DNA of 64,000 nt, taken from Diplodia intermedia (lineage: Eukaryota; Ascomycota; Dothideomycetes; Botryosphaeriales; Botryosphaeriaceae). The stretch covers positions 1 to 64,000 of the forward strand of contig JAKEKT010000087.1 in assembly GCA_021495925.1 (NCBI GenBank). The letters are read 5' to 3'. A model generated the notes under the pieces. That model had not been told where the DNA came from. It made no database searches and saw only the letters and a program-made list of their open reading frames with translations. This document shows positions 1 to 9,504 of this stretch, piece by piece. Position 1 is the first letter of the stretch. The number at the start of each line of letters is the position of its first letter. The position numbers and the translations under genes are program-made.

Positions 1-652
1 ATTTGCATGGGGTTGGTCATGTCGGGAGAGGTAGAGGAGGATGAATTGCGCAAGAAGAAAGGGGGATCATCTGGGGGGGGGGGGGCTGTTCAAAGTGCGG
101 CTGTCGTCGCACGGCTACACGCTGGTGGCCAAGGGGATGGAGGAGCACAACGCTGGCCACTTGCGGCACGAAGGCCGCATGTACCGGCACGCCTCGGCGG
201 CGCAGGGCAGCGCGGTGCCGGTGTGCGTCGGTCTGACGGGCTTGGATGTCCCTTATTTCTACGATGGTGGAGAGTACACGCACATGCTGTTCATGAGCTG
301 GGGGGGCCGTCCGCTGTCGAAGTTTCTCAATCAAGACAACAGGGAAGCCTTTTTGGAAGAAGCGAAAGCGAAGCTGGAACAGCTGCACGGGCTGGGGTTG
401 CTGCACAACGACGCCGAGATGCGCAACGTCCTGTGGGACGAGCGGACGGGCGGGCTGGTATGGACGGACCTGGAGCGGGCGGAGGTGCGGGTTGAGGCGA
501 GGGCGGAGGGGCGGGCTCGCCGGCCCCTTGGGGAGATTAGCCCGAATCGGAAGCGGGAGAGAACAGTGTATAAGACAACGAGCGGTGCAGGCGATGATTT
601 CTCGCGAGAGATGCGGCAGTTCTCTGCTTACGTAGCTCGCTTTGTCCGCTAG
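1..652 (+). CDS. Protein kinase-like domain protein, C-terminal part (possibly frameshifted at a poly-G tract)
   Basis: The open frame from 41 encodes 203 residues ending at 652. Late kinase motifs are visible: LHNDAEMRNVLWDE resembles the catalytic loop (H-x-D-x(3)-R/x-N), and VWTDLERAEV stands where the DFG/DFERA segment lies in a fungal kinase-like family. The front part (FKVRLSSHGYTLVAKG, then an HEGRMYRH stretch) looks like the N-lobe of the same family, so about the last 190 residues of a longer protein are present. In frame 2 a stop lies at 31-33, while frame 1 is open from 7 up to a run of 13 G (73-85). Reading frame 1 up to the G run and frame 2 after it gives a continuous protein, so the run probably hides an indel. 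The true start may be outside the window. Downstream of the domain the tail is basic and low in recognisable sequence. Function as an active kinase is not certain. Confidence 0.55.
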
Positions 653-1472
653 CTATAGCTAGGGTCCGGTCGGTCTTAACGGTATTACGGGAGTTCTATT
701 AATAAATCTTTATTTTCTTTGATTGTTGACCACCTCGGCTGCCAACCAGCCCACCATCTCTCATGTCCGCTTGTTATTTCCTCTGCCCACCCGCCATTTT
801 CTCTCCCCGATTGCCTCTCTCTTGCCCACCTGCCTGGTACCCCACACCAGCTCCGAGACTCCAGACGCTAAGCTGTTTCATATCCGGCATTTCAACACCA
901 TTGACTGACGTGTGCGGCGCAGCAATAGCATTCGACCCCCTTCTGGCGACCAGGCAACGCAATCAGTTTCCTCATTTGTATGACATCGACAACAGGCCTT
1001 GGGATGCGTAGTTGAAATACGGAGTACCCGATTTTCGAGAGTGGGCGAACAGATGCGATTGGCCCAGGTTGGCGCCGGTCGCTCGCGTGACGAACCGCAA
1101 AGAAGCGGGCCGTCGGCCGAACGGACATGTTCTGGCCTATCATCAAACCAGCCGCGTCCCTGCTCGGGCCAGGCCGTCCCAGCCATCCGGATTGCATGGG
1201 GTAGCGAGGGGCCGGATCAACGTCGTTCGCAAGACAACGCCGCAGCCATACCTAAACGTGGCCCTTTCATCTTCTTCGCCCTCGCCCGCCCTTTTCACCT
1301 GCTTCTCAACCATGGTCTCGCGAAAGCGGCCGCGCGCAGAGCATCAGCCCCAGTCCGTTTCGCAACCCACCGCCGGGAGAAGCCGTGGTGAGCAGACGAG
1401 GCCGGTCGGTCGGTCTCACCCCTGAGTAGCCCCAGAACATTGAAGTGGAATGTCAATCTGGTGTGGCTGAAG
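653..1472. other. Intergenic, no gene recognised
   Basis: This is the 3' flank of the kinase-like gene and the 3' side of the minus-strand kinase. It includes a short AT-rich stretch near 690-722 that could carry the polyadenylation region of the upstream gene. The several open frames here overlap each other on both strands and show no recognisable protein features. Confidence 0.4.
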
Positions 1473-2231
1473 CTAGGGTCTGATTGAACGTAACGCGACA
1501 TATACTTCGTGTACCGACTGGAAATTGAAAAGCCAACAGTCCCTAATGATTTCCGCCCCTGAGACTCCATGTAGAACCGGGAATTGCTCAAGCGCGTATA
1601 GTCGTACAACTTGGTTACTCGCGATATCTTCATACGGCGCTCTGCCCGTCATGATCTCGTATATGGTGGAACCAAGAGCAAAGACATCCCTGTCAAACAT
1701 CGGTGGCGTCCCATGTCGACGAGGTGGGTAGAATCTGGTAGAGCCTTCGGCTGATGACGATGATCCATTGATTGAACAGCCGCCAAAGTCGGCTACCTTT
1801 AGGTGAAGGTTCTCGTCTAGTAGTAAGTTTCGAGGCGAAAAGTCGCAGTGCATGATGCGGGATGAGTGCAAGACCTTCAGTCCTTCGGTAGCCTCAAGAG
1901 CCCATGCTAATCGCTGGGTTATAGATATGTCGGCGTCGTGTGACTTGAGATAGTCGCGGAGAGTTCCCACTGGCATGTATTCAAGGGTGATGGAGCCGTC
2001 TTTGGGATCCCAACCGAAGAATTTGACCAGGCGTTCGTGAGGGCCAATGATGCGGTATACACTCGCTTCAAGTCGAATGTCTTTTCGACAGAGTGATTCC
2101 TCACTACCGGGCCACGGTGATTTGGATACACGGCCCGGTGAGATGAGTTCGATGATGCCAGAGGCTCCACCAGCAATGGTCTTCCCTTTGGCATTGCGGA
2201 TGCAGTGCTCGACACAATCGCCGTCCATCAC
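1473..2231 (-). CDS. Small Ser/Thr protein kinase-like protein
   Basis: A single-exon frame of 252 residues, essentially a bare kinase domain. In order: a GGASGIIEL glycine-loop equivalent, the ATP-lysine segment VSKSPWPG, the alpha-C glutamate in RLEASVYRII, the hinge LEYMPVGTL, the catalytic loop HCDFSPRNLLL (HRD written HCD, Asp and Asn kept), DFGG for DFG, and the late DVFALGSTIYEIMTG segment. All residues needed for phosphotransfer are visible, so activity is plausible. Small fungal kinases of this type are abundant and multi-copy in accessory genome regions. The C-terminal segment IIRDCWLFNFQSVHEV is matched by a relic at 57,838-58,152 on the other side of the TE block. The start at 2231 is the first in-frame Met ahead of the glycine loop; nothing suggests an upstream exon. 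Substrate and role are unknown. Confidence 0.8.
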   Translation of the reverse strand: MMDGDCVEHCIRNAKGKTIAGGASGIIELISPGRVSKSPWPGSEESLCRKDIRLEASVYRIIGPHERLVKFFGWDPKDGSITLEYMPVGTLRDYLKSHDADISITQRLAWALEATEGLKVLHSSRIMHCDFSPRNLLLDENLHLKVADFGGCSINGSSSSAEGSTRFYPPRRHGTPPMFDRDVFALGSTIYEIMTGRAPYEDIASNQVVRLYALEQFPVLHGVSGAEIIRDCWLFNFQSVHEVYVALRSIRP

Positions 2232-3685
2232 GTATTCCCTTTGAACTTAGGTGAGAGACAGACCCAGGGTACAGAGACAGACTTGCCTTTTTCTTTTCCT
2301 GCTTAGCGCGTACGCAGTCCAGAATTGGCCTTGATGTATCCAGAACATCACATGCCTGAGCGTGGATGAGATCGGCTGAGCGTTCGGCGACGCCAGGCGT
2401 GGAATAAGAATGCAGCAGCAGCAGTCTGCCCAAAGTATTGGAGAAGACGGATCTGAGCGGCGGCGCTGTTTGTAGTAGCCAGTGGTTTGAAATGCACGTG
2501 CTGACTCGTTCGATGTACGTAGTTAACGAGGCACGTGGGCGCCTTTTACGGATTATGCATTTCTCCGCTTGCTTGAGTTTACTAAGCTGCGTGGCCAATG
2601 ATGGTACCAAGCCATCCATTCCCGCGTGACCGGCTCTACTGTCCGGGAGCCACTGCACCTCCGTCAACCGTACATGGCTACAGCCGCGCCGACAGCTGAC
2701 TATGTGGCACCGATGTTCGCAGGGTGAGAGTCGCCAGGCGAGGCCCATGCAGATCACGTGCGTACTACGTGCGTATCACGTGCGTATCACGTCCTCCATC
2801 GGCACACACCCCTTCATCGACCGCCTCCAGCGCCTCCTACTACCTCTGCCACGTACCGGCTCAGGCTTCTACTAGGCGCCAGCAGTGAATTCACGCGGCC
2901 GGTATGTGAATTTTGCGGACAGGAACAACAGATGGCGGACCCTCTTCCCGGCGACCGTAGTCACGCACGTGCCGAGCACGTGAAGCTAAGCGAGCCTCAT
3001 TTACAAAGCGGCGGGGATCGCCCTTCCCCTCTTTCCACAATTTTCGCGTCTCCGACTCCAAGCTCGCTTCAACAACATCATTCTACTTTCTACGTACACC
3101 GCCATTCAATCAACCTCACGCAATACCACTAGCTGGAGCAAATGTACGTATACTAATTTCTTGACAATTTCGGGCACAAGGTAGATTGTTCTTCTGGGAG
3201 ACGCGCGCTGGCCACCCTCTCACACGAAACGCACGCTTTGACTACCCTCCCACACCGAACGCATTTTGGCAATGCCCTCCCGGGGATCGTCGGATAAGCG
3301 CTGCCCTCCCGGAGAACGTGGCCATGCACTGCTCTCTCCCTTACAGACACTACTGAGCCATCCCTTCACCCTTTTTGTTTTCTCGCACTCGAGTCAAGGC
3401 TACTCTCAAATAGCTATTGTAAAAGCCTGGGCGGGTGGGATTCTTGCGCGTACCGTGCGAGGGCTATAGCTGCAACAATTGATTCTTGTTGCTAGATCTG
3501 CACGTGCTCTACATCATGGAACATCGCCCGTGTGTGCCAGACTCTAATCTGTTGGGATCCAAGATGCTTCATGTGCAACTCACACTCAAAGAGCATGGCT
3601 ACGTTGTTATGCCTTCCCGCCCACCCCGGTCGCCGGTCGATGTAGCCATTCATCGACGACCCCCCTCCAGCTTATCCTGAACAGA
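2232..3685. other. Intergenic with an E-box cluster, no gene recognised
   Basis: No supported coding region. Seven CACGTG palindromes start at 2495, 2532, 2755, 2777, 2966, 2977 and 3501. An imperfect tandem array of a 10-11 bp unit built around ACGTGCGTAT lies at about 2752-2792. Near 3190-3330 there are imperfect direct repeats around CCTCCCACACCGAACGCA. The stretch 3060-3145 has the look of a fungal 5' leader, but no coding sequence follows it. Confidence 0.4.
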
Positions 3686-4178
3686 ATGGCAATCCAGCCA
3701 AGGCTCATCCCGGACACGGAGCTTCCGTCCTCCAGCTCGCCGCCCGCCACCGCGGCGGCCTCCCACGTTCCTCGGCAAGCGTAAACGCCCACGCGAGGGT
3801 AGCTTAGCGGAGTCAACATCACCCTCTCTCCCCGATAGCCTGCCCCGGTCTTCCATCCGCGTATTGCGCGCCACCTCGCCCCCATTAGGCTTCCACGAGC
3901 CTCCAGTCCCAGACCGCTCCTCCTCCTCCTCCTCCTCCTCCCCCTCCTCCTCCTCCTCGCCTTCGCCCTCGCCCGCCGGAGATGGCCCCCTCCCCATCCT
4001 CGCTCACCGCCGCTTTCGCATATCCACACGCTCTGCCCTCGGCACCGGCCCCAACAGCACCCTCCTCGACGAAGACCAGTGGAAGCTCTTCAACAACGCC
4101 AAACCAAATGCGTCAGGAAAGCAGTGTTGCTTCTACGAGCACATTGCGATCAAAGAGACAAGGCGAAACATCGAATGA
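3686..4178 (+). pseudogene. Possible broken gene for a basic, Ser/Pro-rich protein
   Basis: An ATG at 3686 opens a frame (begins MAIQPRLIPDTELPSSSSPP) that stops at 3784. A second frame carries LGKRKRPREGS, a nuclear-localisation-like motif, from about 3770 and continues through a poly-Ser/Pro run coded by TCC repeats (about 3917-3975) to a stop at 4178. The two halves would join after a one-base shift near 3770, so this may be a damaged gene or a sequence error. A third overlapping frame (3982-4563) is also open, but its last 200 bases are antisense to patatin exons. I do not recognise the protein and the call is weak. Confidence 0.22.
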
Positions 4179-4347
4179 CCAAAAGGACCCCGTGGACGGC
4201 TTCGAGCCGAAAGCAAAGCGCCAACGCCCAAACGATGTTTCCAAAGTGCCGGCCGGCGCCGCTCGGAGGAGCAGCCAGAACAGCGTTTCTCACGACGTGT
4301 TTACACTCTGGGAAACGCCAAATGGCATCCTATTACACAGACAGGCA

Positions 4348-5286
4348 TCACCGGTATTTCAGTTGCTGGAAGAAACCAGTACGGAGATTCCTTGGATTGA
4401 ACCCCGGGGGCCCGTGAGGTTGGAACTCCCACTCTGCGGGGTGAATTGGATTGTTGTATCTTCCAACCCCGCCATCCTGAACCGAGAAATCGAGTGCGGC
4501 AATAAGCTTCGGTGGGAATATCCTGTTCAAGGGTGTCTTAGCATGCTATCCCTGCAGAGCTGAATTGTAATACTCACGAAGGAGCCGACGATGTTGCTTG
4601 TGCCCTGTGCCAATTAGTATTGCTGTATGATGGACCCTGAAGCTCCTTTACTTACGCCTCTTTGATCAGAATCTCTTTGTGAATGCTGTCGGGCCTCACG
4701 TGTTGGTAGGGCTTGAACTGTCGGGAATCTCCATTATAATTGGTAAACAGGTGAAGCTCGGCCGTCAGAGCTGATAGGCTCGTGACGGCTACCTTCATGC
4801 CAGAAACCGCCGCAGGTGACACCGCGAATAGCCTGCGATCTTCACCGAAAACCTCTTCCAAACAGGCCTCGAGGACTGTAACATCTTATTTACCGTTCCC
4901 AAATAATGCCGCTAATGTTTCGAGCAGCTTTTAGCAGAGAGGGAAGCTCGATGGCCGGCTACGAGGGAAAACGCGACCAGCCAGCCGTTTGAACGTAGCC
5001 AGACACTCTTGTGTGCTATTATTTCCCAAGAACAACAGTAAGACAATAAGGCCGCCTGGAGACTCGTCAGCACCAGCTTGCGATTGGGCATCAGGCCGAA
5101 AATACCTGTACTTGTCCCAACAGCAAGATCAAAATCATCTTGGATGTTATACGGGAGGTTTCTTGCAGCATCCAGTACTCTAAACAATTCCAACGAGACA
5201 ACACCACGGACCCCGCCACCATCAAATACCGCGCTGCGGTAGCTTGCTGTCGGCGGCACCATTCTCATCTTCCAGTCTGTTTTCAT
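4348..5286 (-). pseudogene. Patatin-like phospholipase, with two internal stop codons
   Basis: Patatin family acyl hydrolases release fatty acids from lipids with a Ser-Asp dyad. Four exons fit: 5286-5106, 5055-4656, 4604-4578 and 4522-4348, with introns 5056-5105, 4605-4655 (branch-like CTAAT) and 4523-4577. Exon 1 has the oxyanion motif FDGGGVRGVV and ends in the nucleophile elbow GTSTG; exon 2 continues GGLIVLLLFLG as the family does. Exon 4 carries the catalytic Asp in LDFSVQDGGVGRYNNP. In exon 2 the homology runs in frame across two TAA codons, between SSFPLC and KLLETLAAL and between FGNGK and DVTVLEACLEE. An alternative 87-base intron removing both is possible but would delete family-like sequence. 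The protein ends soon after the Asp motif without the usual tail. It is most likely a decayed copy; such proteins often carry NLR or ankyrin partners, none of which is seen here. Confidence 0.75.
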
Positions 5287-5629
5287 GCCACAGATGATGC
5301 AAGACTTGACGTGGTAGCTTGACTCTACCCACTCTAGGCAAGCGGGAAATCCAGACCCTCGATGCTCGACAATCCGCAGTCCCCGTGGGCGCCTTCAAGC
5401 CCATTCTACATTCTGCCGTCTCCATTCGCCAGTTGCTTTCCCGTACTTTGGGTGTGCTGTTTGTTGCATCGACATACGAGCCACTCCTACGCTCATCTAA
5501 TTGCGCTGTGCGCATGTCCCTTTCATACTAGTACTGAGTTGCACTATCATTTCCCTCTCATTGCTGGCGACAGTTGAATCTACGGACCACCACCCTCCAA
5601 CAAGACTCCATTCACATGACCGAGCCTTT

Positions 5630-7027
5630 CTACAAACGGGGGTGACTGTTGTTCAATTGGGCGACGATTATACCTTGTCCATTTCCGGGTGGGTGATAGA
5701 ATCCTTCAACAGATAGGCTCGCTTTCTGAAGTAGATCCCTCCATCGCTTCTCGGTTCTTTCCATCCCACACATGTAAACCATCATCATCAGGTCCCACTT
5801 AGCATGCAGTGAGGGGCATCCTTGGTCCGGAAGGATAAACTCTTCGATGACCAGGTACGAATATCCTTCTTCCATTGCTTCTTTCACGTGTCCAAGGATG
5901 TGAAGACAGACTTCATCCGACCAGTCATGGAGTACGAACTTGAGGAAGTATATACGTGCACCTGTTTAGAAAATGAGCAATCTGACTCAAGTAAGAGGAT
6001 TGAGGCCATACCTGGTACCGGTTTTTCTTTGAAGAAGTCGAACGAGCGTTTCTCAATGGACGGATGCAAAGGAACACTGCTGTCCAGCACGTCCTGCTGG
6101 TCTTGAAGCACCAGCCTGCCTGGCTGGTCAGGGAAGTGGGCTCTGAACTGCACGATATCATGGCCACGCCCGCCGGCAAAGTCAACAAGCAATGGAGCAT
6201 CAGCCCGACTTCCCTGGAGAAGCTTTTCCTCGACAGGGAACCACTTGACCCATGAGGGGCGGCTGCCGCGGTCGCCTTCGAAGAAGGTGTTTACGTCGTC
6301 GGCGAACCGTGGGTGCTTTTGCAGCCAGCCGAATATCGGCAGGTCGGTTTGGAAGGCGCCTTGGAAGGGCCCGTTGGCGCCATCGGTGGGGTTGGGATGG
6401 TTCCTCTCCTTCAACCAGTCGCACGCATGTGCGACCGCGGGCAGGCCGAGATCGAATCTGTACTTTCCCATCAGCACAAAACACTCGCCAGAGTATCGGA
6501 TGCCACCCACGCGAATCGTATCATTGCCGTGCTCTCCCTCTGGCAGAGCTGTTTGGAAAGCGCGGTAGATCCGTAGACTCTGGGTGCCTTCTCCGCGGCG
6601 AATCCCTCGGCCGTAAGCGGGCGCAGAATCCGTACTGCAAGCCTGTCAGCGGATGCGATCTCTTTGAGCGTGCGATGAGCCCACCGATCAGTTCTTCATC
6701 GGCCTTAGTCCTGCTCGCGAGCTCCTGCGCCGACGTCTCTTCCTTTTCTGACAGCATGGGGAACAAGCCCAGTTGATCACCGATGCGAACTGCCATGTTG
6801 GTCGCAATCTATGCAAGTGGAGTCAGGCTATGCACTCGGCATCAAGAGAGATGACATACGCCAAACGCGTGCTCCAAGAGAGTATCCTCCGGCTTCTGGA
6901 GGGCTGTCACGAGCTTTTTTGCTGCTTGCAACGCAGCCACCCTCGCCGACTCCGGAAGAGCATCATCATGCCTCTTGCCAGCGGCGTCGTTGAGTTCTTT
7001 GAGCAAGGTTTCGATTGCAGAAGTCAT
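5630..7027 (-). CDS. SAM-dependent O-methyltransferase (class I-like, secondary metabolism type)
   Basis: Five exons join in frame to 397 residues: 7027-6860, 6808-6685, 6634-6511, 6457-6012 and 5961-5630. The four introns are 50-53 bp, each GT-AG, and the phases check (0,1,2,1). The N-terminal third is a helical dimerisation-type region (MAVRIGDQLGLF, then LIVRILRPLTAEGFAAE across an exon join). The SAM-binding segment is VDFAGGRGHDIVQF in exon 4. The join of exons 4 and 5 rebuilds FLKFVLHDWSDE, the family HDW motif preceding the catalytic His region, and is followed by IEEFILPDQG. Length and motif order match fungal O-methyltransferases related to those of the sterigmatocystin/aflatoxin pathways, which methylate phenolic hydroxyls of polyketides. 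No polyketide synthase or other biosynthetic gene is in the window, so the substrate is unknown. Without the splice joins the gene would appear as several disconnected frames. Confidence 0.88.
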
Positions 7028-7660
7028 GGCGCGGGATCGTGGTGGAAAGAAAGAAAGAAAGCAAAGGTCTGTTTTCTCTCAGAGCATATTTTCCGAGCCG
7101 GTAACTCATATAGAGGTGCTTTGCGAATCCGAGGGTCCTCCTAACGGCGGCATTACCCAGGCCAGGACGTTACGCCGCAGCGGATCCTTGCGCCGGGGCA
7201 CAGCCGGCTCGGGCGCCGCGGCACGGGGGCCCGGCGATCCAAGCGCCTCGGCGCCTCGGACCGCCCGGCGCTAGTGCGTGGTGATATCTTTCGGGCCCGG
7301 GGGAGGCATCCTTCGGAGAGCCGCAGGGGCCATGCCCCGCCACGCGAGGCGACGCCACTGCCGGGGTCGCGGTGATGTCTCCGTGTCCGTAGGAGTCCGC
7401 CGCATCGAGAACGGGACCAACCCGTCTCCCCTCAGGTCGCCCGGCGCAAGGAACTCAGAAACCCTCCGTCTTCTGTCCCAGCGCATTCACAACACCATGA
7501 CGCCGATGCACCCTCTCGGTTGTGGTCAAAGCTCGGCGGCATGTGGCGTGCTGACCATCACAAGCTCGGGGAAAGTACGTATCACGTATTACATCGGCGT
7601 CTCTCGAAGAGACACGAGAGCAGGACGGGTAACGCAGTAGATTCATGGTAAAGGATCTGT
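7028..7660. other. Intergenic, GC-rich stretch
   Basis: Contains the upstream region of the methyltransferase gene. The part 7,150-7,450 is markedly GC-rich and gives open frames on both strands, but none has protein-like character and none matches rRNA or tRNA by eye. Confidence 0.4.
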
Positions 7661-8409
7661 CTACAGCCTTGGCTGACGAGGCGGCATATGCTGGGTGCGC
7701 ACATGCCTGTTGAGAGATCCAAACTGGGAGTAACCTCTTGATGCTCGCGGACAGCCGATAAACCCGCAACGGCATGGGCCATCATGATGCTTGCTACAGT
7801 GCGAGTAGTAGCTGGCTGCCTTTTTGAACCGCCTTCCTCTATGCCCACACCTCTCTTCCCTGCAGACCAAATCATCGTGCCAACTGGATGGAGCCCCAGT
7901 GTAGGTTATGAACGGCAACACTGATTGCCGAACCATTTGAAGCTTGGTTTCAATGTTAGCTTGGTACTGACACTCTTAGCCCGTGTTGAAGTGTACTTAC
8001 CGGGTGGCGCCTCTTGACGTTTTCCCATCGCGTGTGAGGATTCTCGCTCGCACCGGTACGGCAGTAACTCGACGAGAATTGTCGGTTCGCACATGGAGCA
8101 CTGGCAGGCTCAAGAGACGGAGGCCGTGGTTGGATATATGCCAGGCCACTACCCCTCGCTGGCGTTCTCGGAGTGGGAACGAGGCGGAACTCAATGCCCT
8201 GGACGATCTATGAACGTACTCGGGTCAGCAGCTGGCGGACTATGCGAAGGGTCTGTTGTCGGTGCTACCCTGTACTCCCTGTTGGGCTCATTTTTGGGCA
8301 GCGGGAGTCTGGAAATGGTTGCCGCCATAGCCTTCACGGGTTGCGGCCGAGAAGGAGAAAGTGCTGGAACCGCCCTGGTGAGTTGGTCCAGATTGAAAGG
8401 CTCGTGCAT
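7661..8409 (-). CDS. C2H2 zinc-finger protein with two tandem fingers
   Basis: Three exons join in frame: 8409-8269, 8198-8001 and 7942-7661 (206 residues). The introns 8199-8268 and 7943-8000 have GT-AG ends and branch-like GCTGAC and GCTAAC. Two fingers of identical spacing lie near the C-terminus: C-REER-C-x15-H-x4-H, then C-GFIG-C-x15-H-x4-H (ending LNRHVRTQH). Tandem C2H2 fingers of this spacing usually bind DNA, so a nuclear regulatory role is likely (inference). The rest is Pro/Ser-rich with no recognisable domain. The start at 8409 (MHEPFNLDQL) is chosen because the sequence after it looks coding; the frame is open further upstream to 8541. The first intron is the least certain part. 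The gene is divergent from the unknown gene starting at 8680. Confidence 0.6.
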
Positions 8410-8679
8410 GACAGGAAAGATTGATATGTACGGCTGGGTGGATTTTACGGAAAGGGTGCGTTCACAAGACGCCTGAGGGGCGCTAATTTTATAGACGCAG
8501 CTACCGATTCTGCGCCCAATCCGGCTGCGCGTGGGAGCCATGAGTCAACGTCCATGTAGTTGGCGGCGCATTCAATGCACGGACTTGTTGGCTTGGTTAT
8601 TCTTATTCTTGTCTTCACCATATGTATTGATTGAATTTCCTACCACTCTACTACATCTTCACCCACCAGCTCTCTGCCC

Positions 8680-9502
8680 ATGATGCCTGCGAAATGGACC
8701 GACATAGAGGAGGACTGCCTACGTTGGATCTTTGATCCAGCAAATACAGTTCCGGCAAAGGATCGATCCGAAGTTTTCAATTCGCACGTCCAATATATGT
8801 ACGAGGGCCGAGAAAATGCTCCGCTAGAAAGCACTCACGCCGCTCTTCAGAGAAAGCACCGCCGGGTCAGAAGTACGTATATTTCACATAAAACGGGAAG
8901 CCATTGCTAAAGCATTTAAAGGGGCGCTGGCTCTGGCTGAGCGAAACACAGCTACCTTCTCGGATCATCCGTCAAGTAGCCATGCCTCTACGTCGCCAGC
9001 GTCCGCGGGGAGTCCCGCCGAACAGACACCTCAGGGTCTGCTCACGAACAGTACTTCTACACTCTCGGTAAACCCTTGTTCCGGCCCTGGCTTCACCGCC
9101 GCGACGACACCGGGCCATACACATGCCAATCACCAGATGGGCCAACACCAGGCAGCCCACTTGAACATGGACGCGAACGGATTGCTCGGAGCCCCATGGC
9201 CTCCCCACACCGACGCTATACGCCATCCAACATCAAAGCATGCGAAATCCCTTGTACTGATGCCATATCTCAACTGTGACAGCCGCCCGAGTGGTTGGAG
9301 CTGTACGTATCTTGGACTTACGCAGAATGATTGGAGGGACACCAGCTGCGGACGAAGGCGGGACTCGGGAGAATACTTGCAGGGGTTGGTGGGGAATTAT
9401 CATTCTTTTCCGTTCGTTAGCTATCATCCTTTTTCCGAGAGAAGTGTTGGTGGGGAATGTCATTCTACTTCGCTCGTTAGCTGCCATACGTTTTGCAACT
9501 GA
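8680..9502 (+). CDS. Unknown protein with a Myb/SANT-like N-terminus
   Basis: Two exons (8680-8872 and 8922-9502) with a 49-bp GT-AG intron give 257 residues in frame. The first about 65 residues (KWTDIEEDCLRWIF, then THAALQRKHRRVR) have the tryptophan and acidic spacing of a short Myb/SANT-like helical domain, but this is a weak resemblance. The middle is rich in Ser, Thr, His and Gln and probably disordered. The 3' end runs into a 61-bp imperfect tandem duplication (9,385-9,500) that is also open on the opposite strand, so the true C-terminus is uncertain. I do not recognise the family. The upstream neighbour is the divergent zinc-finger gene. Confidence 0.5.
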
Positions 9503-9504
9503 AG
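9385..9504. repeat. 61-bp imperfect tandem duplication
   Basis: Two adjacent copies begin GTTGGTGGGGAAT at 9385 and at 9446 and share the core CGTTAGCT. Both strands stay open through the repeat. On the minus strand it translates as two 20-residue units beginning KRMAANERSRM and KRMIANERKRM, within a frame spanning 9233-9760. Confidence 0.7.

Noticed and set aside
2104..2757. 217-codon minus-strand frame overlapping the kinase start
   Set aside because: No kinase motif in that frame, and it overlaps the real kinase N-lobe out of frame.
3982..4563. 193-codon plus-strand frame
   Set aside because: Its last 200 bases are antisense to recognisable patatin exons; only a broken upstream Ser/Pro region is kept as a weak call.
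7150..7450. Possible rRNA or structured RNA in the GC-rich stretch
   Set aside because: No conserved rRNA or tRNA segment was recognisable; it is only GC-rich.
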